From positions 38,604,795 through 38,634,794 of the forward strand of contig CM022665.1 in the NCBI GenBank assembly GCA_012295275.1: a DNA stretch of 30,000 nt. Direction: 5' to 3'. The stretch's first letter is position 1; the number at the start of each line of letters is the position of its first letter. Under the pieces are notes generated by a model. That model did no database searches. It was not told the DNA's origin and saw only the letters and a list, made by a program, of their open reading frames with translations. A program made the position numbers and the translations under genes. Positions 1-8,142 of the stretch are shown here, piece after piece. This DNA is from Chrysomallon squamiferum (Eukaryota > Mollusca > Gastropoda > Neomphalida > Peltospiridae).

Positions 1-780
1 TAATGTGCAGCATATCGCGGTTGCAGAACTGACGATGTTTGAAACCTGTTTTGACATATTTTGCTCTGCTGATAGTTGATAATTATACTTTAATATTTAA
101 ACAGCACGATGCAAGATTACATTTTTATCTGTTCAGTTTTTCGACGGCTAAATAAAACCAGTGAAAATTCACCTGCCACATTTAACAAGATCGGAGTTTA
201 ATTTTTTTTTTTTTTTTTATTTTTTTTTTTTTTTTTTAATTTTCTCCCTTCTTTTGACATTGTTTGCTAGAGAGAAAAGCTTTATTCATAACATGTCTAA
301 CAGTATCGATTTAATGTCTTTAATAACAATAATAAATACATAAATAAAGAAATAAATTAAACAGTTTGTATTTTTTATTATTATAATAATTCTTCTGACA
401 AATACAAATGGTTATGCGGTTAAGCTAATTCATAAATTTTAATATTATGCAGAAACATTAAACGCAGTTTAACCATCCATGTATTGTGTTTCGAGGGAAA
501 GGCAACTTAATTTTTTAATAATAATAATAATAATAATCCATTGTTATACTTTAACACTACCAAATGGTGATGAAATTCTAGATCTACTGCCTTTTCAGAA
601 ACCATTAACAAAGTAAAACATATATCGCTTTTTTCAACTGAATAAAACTGAAGAAATAAGACAAGGAAAAAAGAAAAAAAAAAAAAAAAGAAGATCAAGA
701 AAACAAAGAGTAAAACTGATGCTTTAATTTCTGTGACGGGAAATACCTAAACACGCACGCAAATCAATCAGTCAATTCCG
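1..780. other. AT-rich non-coding DNA at window start
   Basis: No gene is visible. The stretch holds a long interrupted poly-T tract (about 202-237), an (AAT)n run (about 514-537) and a purine-rich A tract (about 665-690). The short ORFs here are low-complexity F-rich or L-rich translations of these tracts. If gene A starts near 800, this is its upstream flank. Confidence 0.7.
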
Positions 781-801
781 CCATAATTACATATGCGTCA
801 A

Positions 802-813
802 CAAGATGGCGGC
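802..813 (+). promoter_or_regulatory. YY1 / TISU-type element, candidate promoter and first exon of gene A
   Basis: The sequence CAAGATGGCGGC matches the TISU consensus SAASATGGCGGC and the YY1 consensus AANATGGCNGC. In animals these elements lie at or just downstream of the start of short-leader, often housekeeping, promoters. The ATG at 806 opens a 16-codon reading frame (M-A-A-W-K-E-L-D...) ending at TAA 854-856. It cannot be joined in frame to the gene A exon through the nearby GTAATT at 830, because that donor is phase 0 and the exon needs two bases from upstream. It would therefore be an upstream ORF if transcribed. The motif match is seen; the promoter role and link to gene A about 1.5 kb downstream are inferred. 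Confidence 0.5.
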
Positions 814-856
814 TTGGAAAGAACTCGATGTAATTTGGAGAACAGTTGAGAAATAA

Positions 857-1232
857 TTAAAGCAACGGATACTTGCCGGAAATCAATACATACAGTGTAG
901 TTCAGATTAACTGTGCCGGGTTTTGTTGGAGGAACACGCAAACACTTATTAAAAATTGCATTGTGCTACCCGTGGCGAATTAATTTGCCTGTGTGTTTAT
1001 TTATTCATTGCAGAAAACGTAGTCATAATAATAATTAGTAGATGTGGATGTGTGTGTTGTAGTAAAGGTTTTCGGTATTTGAGTGCGTGCGTGCGTGTTT
1101 GTGTATTTGTAAGAGTGTGTTTGAGTATATGCAAGTGTTTCGTATTAGTTGGGGTTTTGTGTGTTTTCATCAATATATATTTTGTAAGTAAATGCGTTTT
1201 TTTAACTGTTTCTATGTTCATTTATGTATTTT
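857..1232. other. Non-coding spacer, probably first exon/intron of gene A
   Basis: No coding evidence. The stretch changes into TG-rich DNA from about 1045. Weak acceptor-like sequence (TTTATTTATTCATTGCAG) ends at about 1013. The 159-codon and 74-codon ORFs crossing it are low-complexity C/V/R/E or H/T translations of TG and GA repeats. Confidence 0.5.
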
Positions 1233-1270
1233 TTGTGTGTGTTTGTGTGTGTGAGAAAGAGAGAGAGAGA

Positions 1271-1340
<70 letters not shown>

Positions 1341-1349
1341 AGAGAGAGG
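1233..1349. repeat. Compound (TG)n-(GA)n microsatellite
   Basis: TG repeats, then GA, TG again, and finally a GA array of about 70 bp that is interrupted once near 1340 (GC). The switch between TG and GA inside one locus suggests slippage after the two arrays became neighbours. Confidence 0.95.
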
Positions 1350-1470
1350 TGATTATGCAAGCATTAACAGAGACGATATTCAGAAATGTGAACTTTAACA
1401 AAACATCATCATCTTTTGGGGCACTTTCCCTCTGAAAGGAAAGCTTATGCTACGGCTTTTAATTAATAAG

Positions 1471-1476
1471 GTGGGT
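1471..1476 (+). other. Possible splice donor upstream of gene A
   Basis: AAG|GTGGGT is the best-looking donor I found between the YY1/TISU element and the gene A acceptor at 2350. If used, the intron would be about 880 bp and would contain the pure GA array. This is a guess from consensus only; several weaker GT sites exist. Confidence 0.2.
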
Positions 1477-1547
1477 GTATAGCAAATAGTCCAACAAGCG
1501 CACTGGAAAGGATTGATCCTGCATCTAATACTGTTATACGTACTGGA

Positions 1548-2330
<783 letters not shown>

Positions 2331-2350
2331 TTTTTATTTTTTCCCTTTAG
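2331..2350 (+). other. Splice acceptor before gene A coding exon
   Basis: A T-rich polypyrimidine tract ends in CCCTTTAG at 2350, with exon sequence predicted from 2351. The 25 exon bases before the ATG at 2376 are open in the same frame, with one base completing a split codon. An upstream exon could therefore either be non-coding or add residues to the N-terminus. Confidence 0.65.
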
Positions 2351-2375
2351 TTCCAGATTCAACGTCCAGCGCCTT

Positions 2376-3035
2376 ATGGACAAAGATCTTTTCCCATTCT
2401 TTGCCTTGGTGCTCGTATACTTTCTAGGATATCGGCCGATTTTGCATTATCCACCCGAAACCTTCATAGCAGCCCTCTTCAAAGTGCTTCCAGTTTGGTC
2501 ACTGGCTTTCTACGTATATTCTCGGTCATATAGAGTTCACCAGAACAAATACGCTAAGCACTTCATCATAGGACTGCTGGCATCAAGCCTCGGGGATGCC
2601 AGTTTAATATGGAGACAATCGCTCTTCATTCTGGGAATGATATTTTTCGCTATAGCCCATTACTTTTACCTTTGTGGATTGGTGCAAAAGGTGGACAGTG
2701 CTAGTATGAAACGAACGCGTAGTTTGTTTATACTGATTTTCTTAGTTCTTTATTTGTTTATATCGTATGGTATAGCCAGCTATATGATGAAGGCTTTAGT
2801 TTTCATTTATTCGGGTCTTATTGTGTCTGTAGCCTGGTTGGCGACAGCGAGGCTTCAAAAGGACCAATCGCTGGCGGCCTTACTTGGCGCTTTTGGCGCT
2901 TTTGTATTTATCTTCTCGGACTTCATTATTGCAACGGACAAATGGAGATTTCCAGTACCTCTTGCAGAGTTACTGATTATGGTTTCTTACTACACAGCAC
3001 AGTTTTGTCTCGCTCTAAGCACTGTTGATATTTAA
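2376..3035 (+). CDS. TMEM86/YhhN-family lysoplasmalogenase, gene A
   Basis: The 219-residue product is a multi-pass membrane protein of the YhhN/TMEM86 family. Animal members hydrolyse the vinyl-ether bond of lysoplasmalogens to a fatty aldehyde and a glycerophospho-base, mainly in endoplasmic reticulum membranes. About eight hydrophobic segments are visible, near residues 7-23, 34-49, 62-78, 83-101, 116-136, 139-157, 166-188 and 195-217. Family blocks are FKVLPVWSLAFYVYS (35-49), GLLASSLGD with Asp74, FIFSDFIIATDKW with Asp182, and YYTAQFCLALS near the end. The two aspartates correspond to the conserved acidic pair proposed as catalytic. Length is slightly below the usual 225-240 residues, all at the N-terminus. 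The start has C at -3 and G at +4, so a longer N-terminus from an upstream exon is possible. Gene B, 4.4 kb downstream on the same strand, is a paralogue. The family call is confident; a choice between vertebrate-style TMEM86A and TMEM86B is not possible. Confidence 0.92.
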   Translation: MDKDLFPFFALVLVYFLGYRPILHYPPETFIAALFKVLPVWSLAFYVYSRSYRVHQNKYAKHFIIGLLASSLGDASLIWRQSLFILGMIFFAIAHYFYLCGLVQKVDSASMKRTRSLFILIFLVLYLFISYGIASYMMKALVFIYSGLIVSVAWLATARLQKDQSLAALLGAFGAFVFIFSDFIIATDKWRFPVPLAELLIMVSYYTAQFCLALSTVDI

Positions 3036-3940
3036 TATAAACTTAAAAATATTTTAAAGACAAAAGACCACCTTACCAACATAAACGATCGTCAAGCCTG
3101 TCTTCCGCTTTCAGTTATGTCGTTGACATTATCAACTATGCAGTAACTAAAATTTAGTACAAGTAATCAGGAGAAGGAACAAAAAAGAAAAAAAAGAAGA
3201 AGAAATAAATAGGTAAAGTAGTGATAATAATAGTAAGAATCATCATCATCATCATCGTCATCATCACTGATGAAACAGAATGCTTTATTAACGAGGAATT
3301 CGAAAGTGGAATAAATTTTCATAATTTTCTCTCAACCCTCTAATTTCTGTCAGAACCTGGATGGACGCTTTATGCTATTGTCAAAGTTAATGTCAAAATA
3401 ACATCATTGGAAAAATCAAAGAAGGTGTGCTTGAAACGCAAACAGACGTTCTTATAGTAAAGGAACTGCTTGACGAATATTTTACTATTATTAGTATGAA
3501 CAGAAAAATACAACTTTAATATTCATTGTTTTGAAGTAATAGCCAACATTTTTGTGCGGTATCATGGATATACTTTTGCGTATTATTTTGTTTGCTTCAC
3601 TTCTTGTAATATTTCATTCCATTATGGCTTTGTAATTCCTTATTAACTTTGACATATCTATTTTAAATATTTTATTGCACTAGCAACACTGTAGATTACT
3701 ATTTAGACATTTTGTTTCACTTACTATATCACTTAACTTCTTATACAGTTCATTTGATCCACTATGTGGATAGGATCTGATTTTAATTACATTTTAAAAA
3801 CACTACTGATGTGTTGTTTTCTATAACTTTAACTATTTCATGTAATGGTTCGAACATTACAGGCTAGGTACATTTTTGTTATGCTTCCAAATGAATGTTT
3901 TGTTTTTGAAATGGAGACCAGCATTTATCAATAATAAAGT
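3036..3940 (+). other. Probable 3' UTR and downstream flank of gene A
   Basis: AT-rich sequence with no supported ORF. AATAAA hexamers occur at 3204-3209, 3310-3315 and 3933-3938, so a short (about 170 bp) or long (about 900 bp) 3' UTR is possible. A (TCA)n stretch lies at about 3239-3267. In such AT-rich DNA, AATAAA alone is weak evidence. Confidence 0.4.
3204..3209 (+). terminator. Possible polyadenylation signal of gene A (AATAAA)
   Basis: The hexamer lies 169 bp after the stop codon, preceded by an A/G-rich tract. It is one of at least three candidates; 3933-3938 is the alternative distal signal. Confidence 0.3.
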
Positions 3941-4022
3941 CGTAGAGTAAAAAATTTAAGTGAACGACGATGTGTAGGGATCGCCATGTTCTTTTTTGTC
4001 GTGTGTTTCTGTGGCGTTATAT

Positions 4023-4131
4023 CATAAAAAAAAAAAAAAATAATAATAAAAAAAAAATAAATAAAAAATGGGATGAATGAATGAATGAATGAATGAATGA
4101 ATAAATAAATAAATAATAATAGTAATAGTAC

Positions 4132-4180
<49 letters not shown>

Positions 4181-4460
4181 TGTTGTTGTTTTAATAGAAA
4201 TAGTAGTAACCAATAATAATAACAAATAACCAGTAATGAGTGTAGTAATAGTAAGTAATGATAATGATGATGACGATAATAATAATAATAATAGTAGTAG
4301 TAGTAGTAGTAGAAGTAGTAGTAGTTGTTGTTATTATTGTTGTTGTAATAGAAGTAGTAGTAACCAGTATTAAAAAATAACCAGTAATAATTGTAGTAGT
4401 AATAACAATTACAATAACAATAACAACAACACCAATCGTAATAACAGTAATAATAATAAT
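4023..4460. repeat. Compound AAT/ATGA/AGT/TTG microsatellite with internal 154-bp duplication
   Basis: The order is poly-A/AAT, (ATGA)n at about 4070-4101, (AAAT)n, (AGT)n of about 16 units at 4130-4180, then GTT and mixed AAT/AAC/AGT triplets. Two stretches starting at about 4193 and 4347 share the order AATAGAARTAGTAGTAACCA, then ATAACCAGTAAT, then TGTAGTA. This indicates a tandem duplication of the compound repeat with period 151-154 bp. Long Y/N/L/T-rich ORFs on the minus strand are repeat translations. Confidence 0.9.
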
Positions 4461-4721
4461 TACAGTTGTTGTTGTTGCTCCTGTTTTTTTTATTTGAATA
4501 ATTTGAATTAATAGCTGTAGTATTAATAGTAACAACAATCATCCACAGACGCTGTAGTGGTAACAATACAATCATTTCTAGATGTCAGACATAATTTGAG
4601 TATTACTTGAAGCTAACTGTAAAAACATCTGGTTTTTTATACATCAATTGACCTTTGTCTCAGTACTCGTCTATCACCACTGTGCTGTGGTCAGGGCGGT
4701 GCCAGATGTCATCGCCTGTGA
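4461..4721. other. Non-coding spacer
   Basis: Ordinary mixed sequence between the compound repeat and the G-rich element. No gene or known repeat is recognised. Confidence 0.5.
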
Positions 4722-4746
4722 GGGGTGGGGGTGGGGGTACAGAGGG
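4722..4746 (+). other. G-quadruplex-forming motif
   Basis: Four G-runs of 4, 5, 5 and 3 bases at 4722-4725, 4727-4731, 4733-4737 and 4744-4746 are separated by loops of 1, 1 and 6 bases. This satisfies the canonical G3+N1-7 quadruplex rule with very short loops, which favour stability. It lies in a locally GC-richer patch (about 4690-4760) in otherwise AT-rich DNA between the two TMEM86 genes. Confidence 0.75.
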
Positions 4747-5025
4747 AGCGTGCTGCAGTATGAACACCTCTTTGCAGACTGCTTGATTTGTCAAACTGCC
4801 TGTAACACGCATGTAGCGCGGTTATGTAACTGCGTTTATGATTTAATTAAATATATGTACTAATACTTCGAATGTAGGAGTAGGTTTGTGTGCGTGCGTG
4901 TGCGTGTATTGTATTCACATGTATGAATTTCTTTGGTCTTATTAAGACTTACATTAATTTTGATCTTAGATTATTTTGGAATGATAATCACTATTTCAGT
5001 ATTTTTGTTTTATTTATAATATATA

Positions 5026-5029
<4 letters not shown>
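4747..5029. other. Non-coding spacer
   Basis: Mixed sequence becoming TG-rich; no supported gene. Confidence 0.5.

Positions 5030-5081
<52 letters not shown>
5030..5081. repeat. (GT)n microsatellite, about 25 units
   Basis: A pure GT run followed immediately by a CACGTG E-box (5082-5087). Confidence 0.95.
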
Positions 5082-5082
<1 letters not shown>

Positions 5083-5087
5083 ACGTG

Positions 5088-5680
5088 ATTCTGTACATGT
5101 ATGTAGGTCCATAATCTGCAATACTTTGTGTCTCAGTTAAAAATATGTCAACAATTATCGCCGTCTTCAAACAGTGTACTTTGAACTGCAGACAGTACTG
5201 ATGTGTGGACTGTTATTTATTTATCACCGCAGTTGTATTTTGATCGGCAGAATCATTCTGAATCAAGAAAAGCAAGTAGTTTATCGGTGGCGAGTCTAAC
5301 ATGGCTCTTTGCTAATACATAAGTCGTAAAAACATTGCTCAGTAAGTAGTGGTTGTTACAATATTAAGAGGTGTATAATTATAAAATTACAAGTGACACA
5401 CATGGATAAAATAAAACGTATTACATAGATATACACACGAACACACTAATGTAAACATACACAAATATACACACATACACATAGATACATACATACATAT
5501 ACAAAGAAAACACACACACACAGACATAAACACATACACTTTATTTTACAAATTAGCACGTATACTTTATTATATTTTTCAAGAAATTACGTTGTTATGA
5601 CGTCATTTCGTACAGAGAAACTTAAAACAAACACTTGACAGACTGAAAACGTTTAAAAAAATAGACGAACTTAATTTAAG
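5088..5680. other. Non-coding spacer with ATAC/CA-rich zone
   Basis: About 5400-5540 is rich in CA and ATAC units. A perfect CRE palindrome TGACGTCA lies at 5598-5605. No gene is supported. Confidence 0.5.
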
Positions 5681-5892
5681 CAATGTTTCCTTACAAACAG
5701 CACTATAACAAGACTTTCAGCAGCAACAACGACAACAACACCATTACCATCACCAAGAACTACTCCGCAACCATTTACACTACCACTGAACAAAGTACAA
5801 CGACGATCCCAGCCTACAACAACGATATCATTACTGATAACAGTACGAGAATAACAGTGACAGTAACAGTAACAACAATAGTAACCATAAAA

Positions 5893-5925
<33 letters not shown>
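5681..5925. repeat. Degenerate CAA/ACC/ACA triplet region ending in (TA)n
   Basis: About 5700-5890 is a decayed CAN triplet tract that translates as a T/N-rich ORF. A pure (TA)n run follows at about 5897-5925. The T/N-rich product has no domain and is best explained as repeat translation. Confidence 0.8.
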
Positions 5926-5927
<2 letters not shown>

Positions 5928-6076
5928 TAAATTATATTCTAATGAATAAAGATAATAAAACCCCACCCCACTGTAAACCTTTGATCCTCCCTGGCAATTC
6001 GACATCTTTGTTCATCGTGAATTACTATTGCACAACTTAGAGGTTACGTACGGTTAAATAACATTACGCGATTTAA

Positions 6077-6340
6077 ATGGATCGATTCGACAGCCTGATA
6101 AAAGAAACGTCAGGTAACAACCTTTGCTGTGTCTTACAAGCTTGGCGACAGGCTACTATAGCAGGCTATACTTATAGTTTAACAGATCGGGTACCCAAAA
6201 TACTAAACGGTGTGTGTCCTTGCTGTATAGATAACCGGACGGTGGAGGTGCATGACTACAACAAAGAACTTTGGACTAGACGCTGTGATAGTAAGAGAGT
6301 AAGTACTCTATACATGTACTATGTTATAATATTATTATAA
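6077..6340 (+). CDS. Unrecognised 87-codon ORF, possible exon
   Basis: I do not recognise the product. It is unusual here because its first 75 codons contain no simple repeat. It has six cysteines, including the block GVCPCCIDNRT, and a charged segment with W and RRCDSKR. Two donor-like sites lie near its end: GTAAGA at 6291-6296 and a perfect GTAAGT at 6299-6304. The residues after the second donor look like intron read-through. It could be a coding or 5' UTR exon of gene B, part of an unknown gene, or chance. No initiation or homology evidence is available from the sequence alone. Confidence 0.2.
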   Translation: MDRFDSLIKETSGNNLCCVLQAWRQATIAGYTYSLTDRVPKILNGVCPCCIDNRTVEVHDYNKELWTRRCDSKRVSTLYMYYVIILL

Positions 6341-6357
6341 AAGAAAACAGAACAGAA

Positions 6358-6600
6358 ATGTTGCTGAGAATAAGAATAATACTAGTAGTAATAATTTTAT
6401 TTACGGAACATCGACAACTTTCGTGCACGAGTGTTGATAACTCTGACCCGTTCAGAAATGTACTGATCCGGGTCTGTTGCACATGTAATCTTAGACAAAG
6501 TGCAGTGGGATTAAACTCCACCAGACAAAACCCCCACCGGGAAAAATCCCCAGTCAGTAATAATACTAATATGAATTTCTGGTCAAAATCCCACTTGTGA
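6358..6600 (+). CDS. Unrecognised 80-codon ORF with signal-peptide-like start
   Basis: The predicted product begins with a short basic stretch (MLLRIR), a hydrophobic core (IILVVIILF) and then polar sequence with three more cysteines in CCTC. This resembles a small secreted peptide, and G at -3 of the ATG is acceptable. However, the hydrophobic core comes largely from AAT/AGT-like triplets that are common in this window, no domain is recognised, and the tail is N/S-rich. I consider chance more likely than a gene. Confidence 0.13.
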   Translation: MLLRIRIILVVIILFTEHRQLSCTSVDNSDPFRNVLIRVCCTCNLRQSAVGLNSTRQNPHREKSPVSNNTNMNFWSKSHL

Positions 6601-6840
6601 GATTTTTTTTTTTTATTTTTTTCCAGAGGATAAAATATAATTTTGTAAATCTTGTTTTATTAAATCTATGCATTTGGTGCCGTTGACTGATTAATTAATG
6701 AACAAACAGCCTAAATATGTAACAGATTTTGCATACTTATGTAAATGAAAATAATTCTAATTCTAACCTGTTAAATGATCAACAGGTCGAAAGTAACTTA
6801 TTTACACAAGAAAACACAACACTGAAACCAAAACCTTTGC
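6601..6840. other. AT-rich non-coding spacer
   Basis: A poly-T tract (about 6602-6622) followed by AT-rich mixed sequence; nothing recognised. Confidence 0.5.
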
Positions 6841-7000
6841 ATGGATTTTCTCCCCGAACGGGTATAAAACATAATAGTTAACACCCGATTGAATAAATGT
6901 TTTATCAATTGCTCCAAGTAACAAAACCCGCCAGATCACGTTTTCATGGGCGGATTATACGCCTAATTGCAGGAGTTTGGTCTCATTTGGGAGATTGGTT
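6841..7000 (+). promoter_or_regulatory. Weak promoter candidate upstream of gene B (TATA box 6863-6869)
   Basis: A less repetitive, more GC-balanced patch contains TATAAAA at 6863-6869, directly preceded by the inverted repeat CCCG-AA-CGGG (6853-6862). A start about 30 bp downstream would lie some 570 bp before the gene B acceptor. TATA-like words are common in AT-rich DNA, so this rests on the local composition and the position. Confidence 0.22.
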
Positions 7001-7094
7001 GAAGAAAGAAAGAACAAATAGCAACGCGTTGTTATTTCTGACAGTTATTATAAATAAGTTTCTTTTAAAATAAATAAATAAATAAAAAAAAAAA

Positions 7095-7167
7095 ATCGAT
7101 GCTACCAATAATAAAATAAATAATTAATAAATTAAACAGGATAAAAAGAATATATATATGGCTGAAA
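7095..7167. repeat. Dispersed repeat copy 1 (related to 9854-9923)
   Basis: About 70 bp aligns with 9854-9923 through ATCGA, AATAATAAAATAA, AATTAATAAATTAAA, ATAAAAAGAA and ATATGGCTGAAA. Both copies are preceded by (AAAT)n. The shared non-repetitive words show common descent rather than convergent low complexity. This is probably a fragment of an old interspersed element; I cannot name the family. Confidence 0.6.
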
Positions 7168-7378
7168 TTTTTATAAAAGATGAAATAAATAAAGAAAGAA
7201 AGTTAGAAAAGAAAAGAAAAAAGAGGAAAACCAAAATTTTAAAAAGGCGTCTGTACCCCAAGAGTTATTTTTGACTTGAGCATCAAGGGATCTTTTATAA
7301 GCCTTTTCAAAAAAAAAAAAAAAAAAAAAAGAAAGAAAGAAAAAAAAAAAAAAAAGAAAGAAACAACTCAACATCGCC

Positions 7379-7379
<1 letters not shown>
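7168..7379. other. A/G-rich non-coding DNA upstream of gene B
   Basis: Degenerate GAAA-rich and poly-A sequence (pure A from about 7309). Lysine-rich ORFs joined in frame to gene B across this stretch are repeat translations. Confidence 0.6.

Positions 7380-7438
<59 letters not shown>
7380..7438. repeat. (AAT)n microsatellite, about 19 units
   Basis: A pure AAT array ends only 16 bp before the predicted exon boundary of gene B. It gives a poly-asparagine run in the gene B frame, which I exclude from the protein because a good acceptor and a strong ATG follow it. Confidence 0.95.
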
Positions 7439-7454
7439 TTTCCTCTTATTTCAG
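7436..7454 (+). other. Splice acceptor before gene B coding exon
   Basis: TATTTCCTCTTATTTCAG is a good polypyrimidine tract plus AG, with exon sequence from 7455, ten bases before the ATG. Alternatively TTTCAG could be part of an initiator giving a very short leader. Splicing is the simpler reading. Confidence 0.6.
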
Positions 7455-7464
7455 AAAAAAAAAG

Positions 7465-8142
7465 ATGGCTGCCACACTGAAGGACCTGATGCTCGTTCCT
7501 TTCTACGTCACCGCCTGTCTTTATTTCTTACTCGTACAACCTTTGGTCAGACACCCTGACCAGTCCGTCTTCTCGGCTTTTTTCAAAGTGTTACCCATCT
7601 GGTCTTTAGCCTTCTTCGTGTACAGCAAAAACCTCGCCAGTGGAACCAACGAAAACGTCTACCCTTCGGCGATTTTCGTCGGGCTTCTCATATCCAGCAT
7701 CGGCGACGTTTTCATAGTCTGGCATGAGACACTTTTCAACCTGGGGGTAGTCGTGTTTGCCACCGCCCATTTACTCTACACCGTCGGGACGATGTCTAGA
7801 TGCAAAAGCGGCAACAGCTCGAAGAAGTTACTTTATTTTTTGATCGTCTGCGCCTTCCTTTTGCTCGTCACGGGTCACATAGACCAGTACAGCGATAAAG
7901 TCATGTGTGTTGTTTACTTCTCGTTAATCGGATATCTTGCCTGGTTGACGTCACTTCAACACGAAAACGAGAACTCTGACTCTTCGTACTATGCCATGGT
8001 GGGGATGTGCGTCTTCCTCTTCTCCGACTTCGTCATCACCATAGACAGGGTGTCGTTGTCGTTGCCGTTTTCAGAAATGATCGCAATGATTACGTATTAT
8101 GCTGCCCAGTGCTGCCTTGCCTTGAGCACAGTAAATAAATAA
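7465..8142 (+). CDS. TMEM86/YhhN-family lysoplasmalogenase, gene B
   Basis: The 225-residue product is a second multi-pass TMEM86/YhhN protein, expected to cleave the vinyl-ether bond of lysoplasmalogens in internal membranes. Hydrophobic segments lie near residues 8-27, 39-54, 67-87, 90-109, 121-138, 145-163, 174-196 and 201-221. Family blocks are FKVLPIWSLAFFVYS (40-54), GLLISSIGD with Asp81, FLFSDFVITIDR with Asp188, and YYAAQCCLALSTV near the C-terminus. The acidic pair matches Asp74 and Asp182 of gene A. The ATG at 7465 is chosen because it follows the acceptor, has A at -3 and G at +4, and gives the normal family length. The longer frame starting at 7276 would add poly-K and poly-N from repeats. 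Gene B uses visibly more C-ending codons than gene A. Function is inferred from family membership. Confidence 0.93.
   Translation: MAATLKDLMLVPFYVTACLYFLLVQPLVRHPDQSVFSAFFKVLPIWSLAFFVYSKNLASGTNENVYPSAIFVGLLISSIGDVFIVWHETLFNLGVVVFATAHLLYTVGTMSRCKSGNSSKKLLYFLIVCAFLLLVTGHIDQYSDKVMCVVYFSLIGYLAWLTSLQHENENSDSSYYAMVGMCVFLFSDFVITIDRVSLSLPFSEMIAMITYYAAQCCLALSTVNK

Noticed and set aside
956-1435. 159-codon + strand ORF
   Set aside because: It is composed of V/C-rich and R/E-rich runs from TG and GA repeats and has no domain.
3928-4575. 215-codon minus-strand ORF and nested minus-strand ORFs
   Set aside because: Low-complexity N/Y/L/T translations of compound triplet repeats in every frame.
5683-5949. 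88-codon T/N-rich ORF
   Set aside because: Translation of decayed CAN triplets followed by a (TA)n run giving I-Y repeats.
7276-7464. 63-codon N-terminal extension of gene B
   Set aside because: Poly-K and poly-N come from A-rich and AAT repeats, and a good acceptor plus strong ATG context lie directly before residue 1 of the normal-length protein.
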